A DNA stretch of 64,000 nucleotides. Origin: Streptomyces diastatochromogenes. GTDB taxonomy: Bacteria; Actinomycetota; Actinomycetes; Streptomycetales; Streptomycetaceae. The position numbers and the translations under genes were made by a program. The number at the start of each line of letters is the position of its first letter. Positions within the stretch are counted from its first letter, which is position 1. The notes under the pieces are model-generated. The model did no database searches, was not told the origin of the DNA, and worked only from the letters and a program-made list of their open reading frames with translations. The stretch lies in contig NZ_MCGQ01000022.1 of assembly GCF_002242805.1 (NCBI RefSeq), positions 1-64,000 on the forward strand. Direction: 5' to 3'. Positions 24,779-33,072 of the stretch are shown one piece after another.

Positions 24779-25441
24779 ATGACGACTTCCGAAACGCGGC
24801 TCCCCCGACGCATGCCCGGCTGGGCCCGGGCACTCACGGCGTTCGTGCTGGTGCTCGCGGTGCTGTTCGCCGGGATCAGGCTTGCCGTGCTCCCGGGCGT
24901 CAAAGACCTGTTCGGTACCGAGTCGCACGACCGTTCCGGCCCCGCACTCCTCAAGTCCATTCAGGACATGAGCCGTTACGACGCCGCCTCCGGCACCTTC
25001 CAGGTCGTCGTGGACCTGGAGAAGAACGCCAAGTACCTGCCCGACGCTCTCCACGGCAGCCGCACCCTGTACGTCGGCGCGGGCACCGTGGACGCGTACG
25101 TCGACCTCGGCCGGGTCGGCGAGAAGGACGTGTCGGTCAACGGCGACCGCACCTCGGCCACGCTCCGGCTGCCGCACGCCCGGCTCGGCAGGCCGGCCCT
25201 GGACCCCGACCACTCCTACGCCGTGTCCAAGCAGCGCGGTCTGTTCGACCGGCTCGGCGACCTGTTCTCGGACAACCCCAACAGCGAGCAGGCGGTGCAG
25301 AAGCTGGCGGTACGACACATCGGCGATGCCGCGCGCAGCAGCGGCTTGACGGCGCGGGCCGAGACCAACACCACCGGCATGCTGCAGGGCCTGCTGCGCT
25401 CTCTCGGCTTCAAGGAGGTACACGTCCGGTACGGATCCTGA
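24779..25441 (+). CDS. DUF4230 membrane-anchored protein
   Basis: This 220-residue protein has one N-terminal membrane helix (about 18-37: LTAFVLVLAVLFAGIRLAVL) and then a soluble extracytoplasmic domain. It matches the DUF4230 pattern: LLKSIQDMSRYDAASGTFQVVVDLEKNAKYLPDALHGSRTLYVGAGTVDAYVDLG, ending RSLGFKEVHVRYG. The function of the family is unknown. ATG 24779 follows a GGAGGAAGGAGG-rich Shine-Dalgarno. It is divergent from the PRPP synthetase and convergent with the antiporter operon. Confidence 0.88.
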   Translation: MTTSETRLPRRMPGWARALTAFVLVLAVLFAGIRLAVLPGVKDLFGTESHDRSGPALLKSIQDMSRYDAASGTFQVVVDLEKNAKYLPDALHGSRTLYVGAGTVDAYVDLGRVGEKDVSVNGDRTSATLRLPHARLGRPALDPDHSYAVSKQRGLFDRLGDLFSDNPNSEQAVQKLAVRHIGDAARSSGLTARAETNTTGMLQGLLRSLGFKEVHVRYGS

Positions 25442-25455
25442 TCCGCTCCCGCCGA

Positions 25456-27222
25456 TCAGCCGCCCAGCACGCCCGGCAGGGTCAGCGCGCCCAGCACGGT
25501 GGCACCGACCAGGAGCCAGGCCACGTAGTCGCCGACGTGGCCCGACTGCAGGCGGCGCAGGGGCAGCGCCCAGTCCGGGGTGGCCAGCCGGCGCGGGCGG
25601 GTCACGGCGAGGGCGGCGAGGCCCACGGCGAGCAGGGTGGAGACCAGGCCCAGCAGGATGCCGTGCGGCGTCCAGTGGACGGAGGTGTGGGCGCCGCCCG
25701 ACCCGGCCTCGTTGACCGAGCGGGCCACCACTGCGGCGAGGCCGGGGGCCACGCCGACGGCGAAGGCGGCGGCGAGCAGCACGGCGGGCACCGCGGTCAT
25801 GGAGTCCGGGATACGGCTGAGTCTCCTGCCGGTCTCGGGCCGCTCGTCGGACCCGCTGGTCTCGTACGCGGCGTCCTCCGGGCGCGGCCCGAGCCCCAGG
25901 AACACCCGGGCGGTGACCCGCAGGACGGCGCCCGCGGTCACCGCGGAGGCGAGCACGTACACCAGGGTGAGCGGGCCGCCGACCGCCTCCTCGGTGATCG
26001 CCTTGCCGAGGGCCGTCCCGAAGGGCGGCAGGCCCGCCAGCGCGAGCCCGCCGATCGCGAACATCACCCCGAACGCCCGCATCCCGCGCGCCCTGCCGTG
26101 CAGGGCCTGCTCGTCGACGCTGCCGAACCGGTCCAGGAGGGCGCCGGTGCAGGCGAACAGCGCGGCCTTCACTCCGGCGTGTCCGAGGAGGTACAGGGCG
26201 ATCCCGTCGTCGCCCTCGGGGGTGAGCACGCCGAGGCCGACGAGGAACAGGCCGGTGTGCGCGACCGTGGAGTAGGCGAGCAGCCGTTTGATGTGCCGCT
26301 GGTACCAGCACATGACGGCGCCGATCGCGGCGGTGAGGACGCCCAGGGTCACCAGGGCCCGGGTCAGGTCGGCGGCGGGGATGCCGCCGGGTCCGGCGAA
26401 GACGGTGCCGTACACGCGCCAGACGCCGTAGGCGCCGAGTTCGACCATGACGCCGGACAGCAGCATGCACACCGGGGTGGGCGCGACCGCGTGCGCGTCG
26501 GGGAGCCAGAAGTGGAACGGCACGGCGGCCGCCTTCACCAGCAGCCCGGTCATGACCAGCACGAAGGCGGCGAGGACGAGGGCGTCCGGCCCGCCCTGGC
26601 CGGCCGCGTCGTCCAGGCCGCGCCCGATCTTCGTCATGGCCAGTTCGCCGGTACGGGCGTACAGCAGGCCGATGCCCATCAGCATCGCGTACGCGCCGAG
26701 GGAGTTGACGACGCCGAAGGTCAGCGCGCCCTGCACGGCCTTCGGCTCGTCGATCCGGTAGCCGGTCAGCGCATAGGCGACGACGCTCATCAGCTCGAAG
26801 AACACGAACGCGTTGAACAGGTCGCCGGCGAGCGCGAAGCCGCACATCGCCCCCTGGAAGACCAGCATCAGCGCGGGGTACGAGCCGGCGTGGCCGCGCG
26901 GCGGCTCGTCGAAGTAGCGCCAGGAGTACACGAGGGCGGACAGGGTCAGCAGCGAGTCGAGCGCGGCCATGCCCAGCGCCGGACCGTCCCCGACCAGCAC
27001 GATGCCGACGCTCTCCCCGTCGACGGGCCGCCAGCCGCCGACCCATTCCACCAGCGGCGGCGCGGAGTTGAGCAGCAGCACGAGGGCCAGGGCGGCCGTG
27101 GCGCCGGAGACGGCACACCCGGTGGTCTCGGCGACGGCCCGGGGCAGCCGGCGGCCCGTGGCCACCAGCAGGGCGGCCCCGAGCAGCGGCACCGCGAAGA
27201 GCAGCGGGAGCAGGTGGTGCAT
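25456..27222 (-). CDS. mnhD: Mrp/Mbh-type cation antiporter subunit D (NuoN/NuoL-like)
   Basis: This 588-residue, about 14-helix membrane protein is homologous to complex I proton-pumping subunits. It has the core GLLVKAAAVPFHFWLPDAHAVAPTPVCMLLSGVMVELGAYGVWR with the lysine and glutamate of the antiporter half-channels, and IKRLLAYSTVAHTGLFLVGLG. MrpD exchanges cations for protons together with its partner subunits. It is the last gene of a six-gene operon and overlaps mnhC by ATGA. No second, MrpA-type antiporter subunit is present in this operon. Confidence 0.92.
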   Translation of the reverse strand: MHHLLPLLFAVPLLGAALLVATGRRLPRAVAETTGCAVSGATAALALVLLLNSAPPLVEWVGGWRPVDGESVGIVLVGDGPALGMAALDSLLTLSALVYSWRYFDEPPRGHAGSYPALMLVFQGAMCGFALAGDLFNAFVFFELMSVVAYALTGYRIDEPKAVQGALTFGVVNSLGAYAMLMGIGLLYARTGELAMTKIGRGLDDAAGQGGPDALVLAAFVLVMTGLLVKAAAVPFHFWLPDAHAVAPTPVCMLLSGVMVELGAYGVWRVYGTVFAGPGGIPAADLTRALVTLGVLTAAIGAVMCWYQRHIKRLLAYSTVAHTGLFLVGLGVLTPEGDDGIALYLLGHAGVKAALFACTGALLDRFGSVDEQALHGRARGMRAFGVMFAIGGLALAGLPPFGTALGKAITEEAVGGPLTLVYVLASAVTAGAVLRVTARVFLGLGPRPEDAAYETSGSDERPETGRRLSRIPDSMTAVPAVLLAAAFAVGVAPGLAAVVARSVNEAGSGGAHTSVHWTPHGILLGLVSTLLAVGLAALAVTRPRRLATPDWALPLRRLQSGHVGDYVAWLLVGATVLGALTLPGVLGG

Positions 27223-27569
27223 CAGCCGCGCAGCTCTCTCAGCTCGTCCGGGTCGAGGGTGCCGTGCCGCTTGGCGATCTGCAGGACCAGGGCGAGCAGC
27301 AGCGCCGTGACGGTGGCGCCGACGACGATGTCGGTGAGGGTGAGGGCCTGCACGATCGGGTCGACGACCGGCCGGGACCCCGGTGCAAGGTCGGAGAAGA
27401 CCGGCGCGGTCGCCCCGTCCCGGTAGCCGACGGCCAGCAGCAGGACGTACGTGGACGACTGGCACACGGCCAGGCAGCCCACGGTGTGGATCAGGTTGCG
27501 GCTGGTGGCGAGGCCGTAGCAGCCGGTCAGGAAGACGTAGGCGGCGACCAGGTAGGGAAGGACGTGCAT
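27222..27569 (-). CDS. mnhC: Antiporter subunit C (NuoK-like)
   Basis: This 115-residue protein with three membrane helices resembles MrpC/MnhC and NuoK: LPYLVAAYVFLTGCYGLATSRNLIHTVGCLAVCQSSTYVLLLAVGY, then PVVDPIVQALTLTDIVVGATVTALLLALVLQ, which is diagnostic for the family. In the complex it sits between the D subunit and the rest. ATG 27569 is chosen; GTG 27572 directly before it is possible. Its stop overlaps the mnhD ATG. Confidence 0.92.
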   Translation of the reverse strand: MHVLPYLVAAYVFLTGCYGLATSRNLIHTVGCLAVCQSSTYVLLLAVGYRDGATAPVFSDLAPGSRPVVDPIVQALTLTDIVVGATVTALLLALVLQIAKRHGTLDPDELRELRG

Positions 27570-27579
27570 CACGGCGTTC

Positions 27580-28320
27580 TCAACTCCCCCGTTCCTCCTC
27601 GATCTCGACGGCCTGGTCCAGGAACCCCGCGAGCAGCAGGACGACCGCGCTCGCCACCTCCATGCCGACGGCCGCGTTCAGCAGGGGGACGGTGCCGCCG
27701 GAGGACAGCGTGTTGAAGGTGCCGTACGGCAGCAGTGTGTTGGCCAGGAACGCGGTGCCCGCGAGGAGGCCGGCGAGGCCCAGGACGGCGTAGGCGGAGA
27801 CGGCGAGCGCGTCGCAGACGTCGAACACACCGAGGGGGCGGACGCGTTCCAGGGCGCGGTAGTCGGCGCCGAGGTACAGCAGGTGCAGGGCGGTCGCGGC
27901 GACGACCCCGCCCTGGAAGCCGCCGCCCGGGCTGAGCTGGCCGTGCGCGATGACGTAGAGGCCGGTCAGGAGGGCGACGGGGAGCGCGATCAGGGCGTAG
28001 CGGCGGACGGGCAGGGCCACTTCGGCGGGTTGCGGCTGCGCCCGGTGCTCGTCGCGGGCCTCGCGCAGGAGCACCAGGCAGCCCAGGACGGCGGCGAACA
28101 GGATGCTGATCTCGCCGAGGGTGTCGTAGGCGCGCTGGTCGAAGTTGAGGGAGGCGATCGTGTTCGCGGTGTGCCGGGCGAGGGAGGCAGCGACCGCCCG
28201 TTCGCCGTACGGGTGCCGGCGGCCGCCGAAGGCGGGCAGGTCGAGGCAGGCGGCGACCAGCAGGGCGGCCACCCCCGCGCCGCCGACGGCGAGCAACCAC
28301 AACCGCAGCCGCTGGCTCAC
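27580..28320 (-). CDS. mnhB: MbhE-MnhB fusion (MrpA C-terminal domain plus MrpB)
   Basis: This 246-residue membrane protein has two parts. Residues 1-90 resemble the MbhE/MrpA C-terminal domain (NTIASLNFDQRAYDTLGEISILFAAVLGCLVLL). Residues 105-235 are MnhB (RRYALIALPVALLTGLYVIAHGQLSPGGGFQGGVVAATALHLLYL with the GGGFQGG signature; TGLYVI; VGMEVASAVVLLLAGFL). In classical Mrp systems the MbhE part is the end of the large MrpA subunit. Here it stands without the MrpA antiporter body. GTG 28320 overlaps the stop of the preceding gene. Confidence 0.88.
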   Translation of the reverse strand: MSQRLRLWLLAVGGAGVAALLVAACLDLPAFGGRRHPYGERAVAASLARHTANTIASLNFDQRAYDTLGEISILFAAVLGCLVLLREARDEHRAQPQPAEVALPVRRYALIALPVALLTGLYVIAHGQLSPGGGFQGGVVAATALHLLYLGADYRALERVRPLGVFDVCDALAVSAYAVLGLAGLLAGTAFLANTLLPYGTFNTLSSGGTVPLLNAAVGMEVASAVVLLLAGFLDQAVEIEEERGS

Positions 28321-28577
28321 CGCGCGCGGTCCTTCGCCCGGGCCTGCCGTCTGACCTTGCGCACCGAGAGCATGATGAGCAGCGGGGTGAGCGCGGAGCC
28401 CACGGCCAGTTGCGACAGGCCGACGTCCGGGGCCTGGAGCACGGTGAACAGGACGGCCAGGACGACACCGAGCACGGACAGCACCAGGGCCTGCCGGGCC
28501 GGTTCGCGCTGGGCCACGGCGGCGGTGGCGGAGGCGGCCACGAGCAGCAGGGCCACGACGATCACGGCATCAGCCAT
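28317..28577 (-). CDS. MbhD-like (DUF4040) antiporter subunit
   Basis: This 86-residue protein with three hydrophobic helices matches the DUF4040/MbhD module: LLLVAASATAAVAQREPARQALVLSVLGVVLAVLFTVLQAPDVGLSQLAVGSALTPLLIMLSVRKV, where the APDVGLSQLAVG stretch is diagnostic. In MrpA this module precedes the MbhE domain. GAGGGGATG precedes the ATG at 28577. It overlaps the MbhE-MnhB gene by GTGA. Confidence 0.9.
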   Translation of the reverse strand: MADAVIVVALLLVAASATAAVAQREPARQALVLSVLGVVLAVLFTVLQAPDVGLSQLAVGSALTPLLIMLSVRKVRRQARAKDRAR

Positions 28578-28621
28578 GCCGCATCCCCTCGCGGCCGCCC
28601 GGTACGGCGACGCCCCCTGCG

Positions 28622-29074
28622 TTAGGCACCTCGCACCCCCCGGAACCCGCCCGCCAGTGCCCGGGACGCGATGACGTTGCCGCCGATCAGCAGGGCGCCG
28701 ATCAGGAGCAGCTTCACCATCGCCCGGCTCGGTCCGGTGGCCACGCACACGGCGACCACGACCGCGGCGCTCAAGCCGGCGGCGGCCCAGGTCAGTGTCC
28801 AGGCGCGCGGCCGGTCGTCCAGCAGTTCGTCGGCGAGCAGGCGGGCGAAGACGAGGGTGCCGACCGGGCCCAGCAGGGCCATCAGCAGGGCGAGGTCGAC
28901 GTAGGAGGGGCGGCCGTAACCCTGGGCGAGGAGCAGCAGGGCCGGGCAGACCGCGGAGGTGGCGAGGTTCTGGGCCATGACCCGGCGGGGCAGCGGGCCG
29001 GTGGCCGTCCCCCACAGGGCGGCCGCCCCCGCCCCGCCCAGTTCGACGGTCGCCGCGAGGAGCCAGCCGTTCAC
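28622..29074 (-). CDS. Antiporter subunit F fused to a partial G-like end
   Basis: The GTG at 29074 overlaps the stop of the preceding gene (GTGA). The 150-residue protein has an MrpF-like first half (MAQNLATSAVCPALLLLAQGYGRPSYVDLALLMALLGPVGTLVFARLLADELLDD; VDLALLMALLGPVG is the F signature) and a second half whose end (RAMVKLLLIGALLIGGNVIASRALAGGFRG) resembles the C-terminal end of MrpG. A separate full-length MrpG is absent. Whether this is a true F-G fusion or a long F subunit should be tested by profile search. Confidence 0.72.
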   Translation of the reverse strand: MNGWLLAATVELGGAGAAALWGTATGPLPRRVMAQNLATSAVCPALLLLAQGYGRPSYVDLALLMALLGPVGTLVFARLLADELLDDRPRAWTLTWAAAGLSAAVVVAVCVATGPSRAMVKLLLIGALLIGGNVIASRALAGGFRGVRGA

Positions 29075-29253
29075 CGCCAGGTCACCGCCCGCCGCCCGGC
29101 CCGGGCCGCCAAGGCCCCCACGGCGGCGGCGCTCGCGCCGACGATCCGCTCCAAGGTGTCGACCGACGAGACGAGCACCAGCCACAGCAGGGCGAGCCCG
29201 GCCCACCAGGCCAGGAGTTCGCCCACGGCGAGAAGCGTGGTACGCCCTGTCAT
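29071..29253 (-). CDS. Short MnhE-like antiporter subunit
   Basis: This 60-residue, mostly hydrophobic protein (LAVGELLAWWAGLALLWLVLVSSVDTLERIVGASAAAVGALAARAGRR) resembles the first membrane part of MnhE, which is normally about 160 residues, so it is short or truncated. ATG 29253 follows GAGGAGG. It is the first gene of the antiporter operon and overlaps the F/G gene. Assignment rests on position and hydrophobic pattern more than on motifs. Confidence 0.62.
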   Translation of the reverse strand: MTGRTTLLAVGELLAWWAGLALLWLVLVSSVDTLERIVGASAAAVGALAARAGRRAVTWR

Positions 29254-29495
29254 CCGCCACCTCCTCGGTCCGCTCCGCCCGACTGCGCGGGCCTGTGTCC
29301 GCTCAGCCGCTCGGGGCATCCAAGCACCGCCCGGCCGGGTGCGGGGCGGCGGCGCGCGGACCCGGGTCCCGAGTGCCCCGGGAGCGTGAACCGAATCCGC
29401 CGGCGCGCACCCGGCGTCGTCCGGGCGGCGGCATCCCGGGCCGTTGTATGGGTAACCGCCTTACAGCAGCGGGAAGTTGAAGACCGGAGGATCTC

Positions 29496-30053
29496 ATGGC
29501 CCGTACCGCCCTGCGCCTGCCCGGGTTACTGCGCGCCCCGAAGAAGCGGGAGCGGGCCGAGGAGGCCCGCCCTCCAGCCACACGGCACGCGCTCATGCTC
29601 CCCGTGCGGCTGCTGGCGATGCTGGTCGCTTTCGCGTTCATGGTGGCCTTCGCCGTGATCCTGGCCCGGCTCACGCTTCAGCCGTCCCCGGCGTCGGTGC
29701 CCCTGACACACAGCAATCTGCACCCGGGCCGCTCGCTGCGGGCCTACGCGGATCACGCGCAGGTACGGGACGCCGTGAGGCAGATCGGCGGGAACGTGCT
29801 GCTCGGTGTGCCGTTCGGGGTGCTGGTGCCGGTGCTCGCGCCGCGCGCGCGAAGGGTGCTCCAGGTGCTGGCGTTCACCGCGCTCGTGATGCTGATGGTG
29901 GAGCTGGTCCAGGGGGCGCTGGTCACCGGGCGGGCCTTCGACATCGACGACGTCATCCTCAACACCGCGGGAGCTCTGGTCGGTTGGCTGCTCCTCGGGT
30001 GGCGGCTCGGGCGTGCGGTGCATGCGCGCGTGCGCAGGACGCCGGCCGATTGA
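29496..30053 (+). CDS. VanZ family membrane protein with a TTA codon
   Basis: This 185-residue protein has an N-terminal cytoplasmic stretch (about 35 residues), a first membrane helix (37-58) and then the VanZ core: VRDAVRQIGGNVLLGVPFGVLVPVLAPRARRVLQVLAFTALVMLMVELVQGALVTGRAFDIDDVILNTAGALVGWLLL, in which E...Q and DIDDVILNT are typical. VanZ proteins can give low-level glycopeptide resistance, but most are uncharacterised. Codon 11 is TTA (29526-29528), so translation may depend on bldA. Promoter elements were not clear in the 242-bp gap to the antiporter operon, which otherwise holds nothing recognisable. Confidence 0.87.
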   Translation: MARTALRLPGLLRAPKKRERAEEARPPATRHALMLPVRLLAMLVAFAFMVAFAVILARLTLQPSPASVPLTHSNLHPGRSLRAYADHAQVRDAVRQIGGNVLLGVPFGVLVPVLAPRARRVLQVLAFTALVMLMVELVQGALVTGRAFDIDDVILNTAGALVGWLLLGWRLGRAVHARVRRTPAD

Positions 30054-30081
30054 TCGTCAGCGAGAGGTCCGTACCAAGGTA

Positions 30082-30110
30082 TTGACGCCCACTTATCTCA
30101 CTTCTTAAAT
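30082..30110 (+). promoter_or_regulatory. Promoter of the GH16 glucanase gene
   Basis: TTGACG (30082-30087) and TTAAAT (30105-30110) with 17-nt spacing lie in a markedly AT-rich stretch and would start transcription about 50 bp before the ATG at 30170. TGACGCC (30083-30089) and GGCGTCA (30116-30122) form a 7-bp inverted repeat that brackets the -10 and could be an operator. Confidence 0.6.
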
Positions 30111-30169
30111 CAAGAGGCGTCACGATTCCCTGTCAACGCATCACACACCCCCACGTGAAACGGAGAGCC

Positions 30170-31402
30170 ATGGCCTCCCCCCGCCTCCTCCGCAGATGTC
30201 TGTTCGCCGCCCTGTCCGCAGCGCTCGTCGCCTCGGCCGCCGTCGGTCCGGCCCGGGCGCAGACCGCGGCCCCGGCGGCCGCGGCGGTGACCACCTTCTC
30301 CGACACCTTCGACGGGGCCGCGGGCTCCGGGGTCGACTCCTCGAAGTGGACGCTGGAGACCGGCGACAACGTCAACAACCACGAGCGGCAGTACTACACG
30401 TCCGGGACCAGGAACGCGGCCCTGGACGGGCAGGGCCATCTGGTGATCACGGCCCGGAAGGAGAACCCCGCGGGCTACCAGTGCTGGTACGGCAGCTGCC
30501 AGTACACCTCGGCCCGGATGAACACCGCCGGGAAGTTCAACGCGCAGTACGGCCATGTCGAGGCGCGGATGAAGATCCCGCGCGGGCAGGGCATGTGGCC
30601 CGCGTTCTGGATGCTCGGCACCCCGGTCAACTGGCCGGACTCGGGTGAGATCGACGTGATGGAGAACGTCGGGTTCGAACCCTCGACCGTGCACGGCACC
30701 ATCCACGGCCCGGGCTACTCCGGATCGGGCGGCATAGGCGCCGGCTACTCCCTGCCGGGCGGGCAGGCCTTCGCGGACGCCTTCCACACCTTCGCCGTCG
30801 ACTGGGCGCCCGACTCGATCACCTGGTCGGTGGACGGTAACGTCTACCAGCGGCGCACGCCCGCCGACCTGGGCGGGAAGACCTGGGTGTTCAACAAGCC
30901 GTTCTTCCTGATCCTGAACCTGGCGGTCGGCGGCTACTGGCCGGGCGACCCGGACGGCTCCACGCAGTTCCCGCAGCAGCTGGTGGTCGACTCGGTGTCG
31001 GTGACGACGAGCGACAGCGCGGCCGGTGTCCCGATCCGGGGCCTGGCGGGCAAGTGCGTGGACGTGGCCGGCGCGAACTCCGCCAACGGCACCCCGGTCC
31101 AGCTCTACGACTGCAACGGCACGGTCGCGCAGGCGTGGACGGTCGGCTCGGACGGCACGATCCGGGCGCTCGGCAAGTGCCTGGACGTCACCGGCAACGG
31201 CACGGCGGACGGCTCGACCGTCCAGCTGTGGGACTGCTCGGGCGGCGCCAACCAGAAGTGGGCCGTCTCGGCGGCGCACGACATCGTCAATCCGCAGGCG
31301 AACAAGTGCCTCGACGTGACCGGGAACAACGCGGCCAACGGCACCCGGCTGCAGATCTGGACGTGCTCCGGCGGCGGCAACCAGAAGTGGACGGTCGGCT
31401 GA
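30170..31402 (+). CDS. Secreted GH16 beta-1,3-glucanase with C-terminal ricin/CBM13 domain
   Basis: A 30-residue signal peptide (MASPRLLRRC..., ending ARA) precedes a GH16 jelly roll (about 40-285) with the catalytic signature E160-I-D162-V-M-E165, the insertion of one residue being typical of laminarinase-type enzymes, and GMWPAFWMLG and HTFAVDW. Residues 290-410 form one beta-trefoil ricin-type CBM13 with three QxW-like ends (AQAWTV, NQKWAV, NQKWTV) and KC-x-D-V repeats that would bind sugar. It should hydrolyse beta-1,3-glucans such as laminarin or fungal wall glucan outside the cell. ATG 30170 with CGGAGA; GTG 30155 in frame is less likely. Transcribed alone. Confidence 0.93.
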   Translation: MASPRLLRRCLFAALSAALVASAAVGPARAQTAAPAAAAVTTFSDTFDGAAGSGVDSSKWTLETGDNVNNHERQYYTSGTRNAALDGQGHLVITARKENPAGYQCWYGSCQYTSARMNTAGKFNAQYGHVEARMKIPRGQGMWPAFWMLGTPVNWPDSGEIDVMENVGFEPSTVHGTIHGPGYSGSGGIGAGYSLPGGQAFADAFHTFAVDWAPDSITWSVDGNVYQRRTPADLGGKTWVFNKPFFLILNLAVGGYWPGDPDGSTQFPQQLVVDSVSVTTSDSAAGVPIRGLAGKCVDVAGANSANGTPVQLYDCNGTVAQAWTVGSDGTIRALGKCLDVTGNGTADGSTVQLWDCSGGANQKWAVSAAHDIVNPQANKCLDVTGNNAANGTRLQIWTCSGGGNQKWTVG

Positions 31403-31414
31403 GCCGCGTCCGGA

Positions 31415-31660
31415 TCAGATGAGTGTCCAGTGGTACTGGCCGCCGCCCACCCAGCGGACCGCGTCCGGGTCGTTCAGGTCGTGGATCGTGATGCCGTGGG
31501 TGGCGGCGACCTCCAGCACGTCGGTCGCGGTCCTGGCCCGGCCGACCACCTGACCGTCGATCTCCACCACCCGGAAGGGCGGCTCCCCCGGCTTGCCCGG
31601 GCACACGCCGTGCACCAGGACCCGCGGATGGGAGATGTAGGGCACTGCTTGTTCGGTCAT
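31415..31660 (-). CDS. Small conserved hypothetical protein
   Basis: This 81-residue protein begins MTEQAVPYISHPRVLVHG and ends WVGGGQYHWTLI; I do not recognise its family. It looks like a compact alpha/beta protein with VVEIDGQVVGRARTATDVLEVAATHGI in the middle. The minus-strand TACGCT ends 7 nt before the ATG at 31660 with no Shine-Dalgarno, the mark of a leaderless gene. It is convergent with the glucanase (12 bp) and divergent from the PHP gene. Confidence 0.75.
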   Translation of the reverse strand: MTEQAVPYISHPRVLVHGVCPGKPGEPPFRVVEIDGQVVGRARTATDVLEVAATHGITIHDLNDPDAVRWVGGGQYHWTLI

Positions 31661-31804
31661 GCAATAGAGCGTAGAACGCAACCGGCGCCGACGACTCGTC
31701 CGCGGGAGCCGTCCAGGAGAGGGAGGGGGCGCCCAGGGCCGCTGTGGTCGCGGAGCGTCGTCGGCTGCGGAACCCTGGAGGGGCATCGCGCGCTGGAGGT
31801 GACC

Positions 31805-32839
31805 ATGGATCCCGTCGCGGCCCTGGACCGGATCGCCTTCCTGCTGGAGCGGTCGCTGGCGCCCACCTACCGGGTGCGCGCCTTCCGGACCGCCGCCCGG
31901 GTGCTGTCCGCGCTGCCCGAGGACGAGGTCGCAGAGCGGGCGGCGGCCGGGACGCTGGAGTCGCTGAAGGGGGTCGGGCCGAAGACCGCGCAGGTGGTGC
32001 GGGAGGCCCTGGCCGGGGAGGTGCCCGGCTATCTGCGCACGGTGGAGGAGGAGAGCGGCGGGCCGCTCACCGCCGAGGGCGGCACCGAGCTGCGGGCGCT
32101 GCTGCGCGGGGACTGCCACACGCACTCGGACTGGTCGGACGGCGGCAGCCCGATCGAGGAGATGGGGCGTGCGGCGGCCCGGCTCGGCCACGAGTGGACG
32201 GCCCTGACCGACCACTCCCCCCGGCTGACCGTGGCCCGGGGCCTGTCCCCGGAGCGGCTGCGTGAGCAGCTGGAGGTGGTGGCGGAGCTGAACGCGCGGT
32301 GGGCGCCGTTCCGGCTGCTCACCGGCATCGAGTGCGACATCCTGGAGGACGGCTCGCTGGACCAGGAGCCCGAGCTGCTGGAGCGGCTGGACGTGGTGGT
32401 GGTGTCCGTGCACTCCAAGCTGCGGATGGACTCCCGCTCGATGACCCGCCGCATGGTGGCCGCCGTACGCGATCCGCACGCGGACATCCTCGGCCACTGC
32501 ACGGGACGCCTGGTCACGGGCCGTGGCCGGCCGGAGTCGGAGTTCGACGCGGACGAGGTGTTCGCCGCCTGCGCCGAGTCGGGTACGGCGGTGGAGATCA
32601 ACAGCCGTCCCGAGCGGCTGGACCCGCCGCGGCGGCTGTTGCGCCGGGCCGTGGCGGCCGGGGTGCTGTTCTCGGTCGACACCGACGCGCACGCGCCCGG
32701 CCAGCTGGACTGGCAGATCCTGGGCTGCGCCCGGGCCGAGGAGTGCGGGGTGTCCGCCGAACGGGTGGTGACCACCTGGCCGGCCGAGGAGCTGCTGGCC
32801 TGGACGCGGGAGGGCCGTACGCCGACCCGGGCGTCATGA
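31805..32839 (+). CDS. PHP-domain phosphoesterase with N-terminal helix-hairpin-helix
   Basis: This 344-residue protein has an N-terminal helical part like the DNA polymerase X 8-kDa/HhH region (YRVRAFRTAARVLSALPEDEV then LESLKGVGPKTAQVVREAL), followed by a PHP domain with metal ligands: DCHTHSDWSDG (H105, H107), TALTDHSPRL, GIECDIL, VVVVSVHSKL, DILGHCTG and SVDTDAHAPGQLDW. That is the C-terminal half of PolX without the polymerase palm. PHP domains are trinuclear-metal phosphoesterases, so a 3'-5' nuclease or nucleotide phosphatase role in repair is likely. ATG 31805 follows GGAGG. Confidence 0.88.
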   Translation: MDPVAALDRIAFLLERSLAPTYRVRAFRTAARVLSALPEDEVAERAAAGTLESLKGVGPKTAQVVREALAGEVPGYLRTVEEESGGPLTAEGGTELRALLRGDCHTHSDWSDGGSPIEEMGRAAARLGHEWTALTDHSPRLTVARGLSPERLREQLEVVAELNARWAPFRLLTGIECDILEDGSLDQEPELLERLDVVVVSVHSKLRMDSRSMTRRMVAAVRDPHADILGHCTGRLVTGRGRPESEFDADEVFAACAESGTAVEINSRPERLDPPRRLLRRAVAAGVLFSVDTDAHAPGQLDWQILGCARAEECGVSAERVVTTWPAEELLAWTREGRTPTRAS

Positions 32840-32843
32840 GAAA

Positions 32844-32877
32844 GCCCCGACCGTGACGGGGGAATCACGGCCGGGGC
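32844..32877 (+). terminator. Hairpin terminator after the PHP gene
   Basis: A 13-bp stem (GCCCCGACCGTGA / TCACGGCCGGGGC, one mismatch) with an 8-nt loop starts 4 bp after the PHP stop. No T-run follows, as is common for Streptomyces terminators. The remaining gap to 33072 has no clear signal. Confidence 0.7.
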
Positions 32878-33072
32878 GGCCAGGTGGTGGGCGCGGACGG
32901 CGGTCGCCTCTCGGCGAAGGGCACCACAGGGCTTCAGCCGAACGATCGTCCCTGTGAGCGAATGGTGAGGCCCGGGGACACTGTCCCATCCGCACCCACG
33001 GCTGGTTCAACGGGCAACCACCTTCTGGTGTTCCAGCCGGCTGCCGTGAGGTGCGTCACGCCACTCCCCCGG

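Noticed and set aside
24661..27426. Very long open frame (921 codons) on the plus strand opposite the antiporter operon
   Set aside because: It lies antisense to genes with clear protein-family motifs, is Gly/Ala/Arg/Gln/His-rich, and has no recognisable domain. It is a typical shadow frame of GC-rich coding DNA.
29496..30053. Glycopeptide resistance through VanZ
   Set aside because: No vanH/A/X or VanRS genes are near. Lone VanZ-family proteins are common and mostly unrelated to vancomycin.
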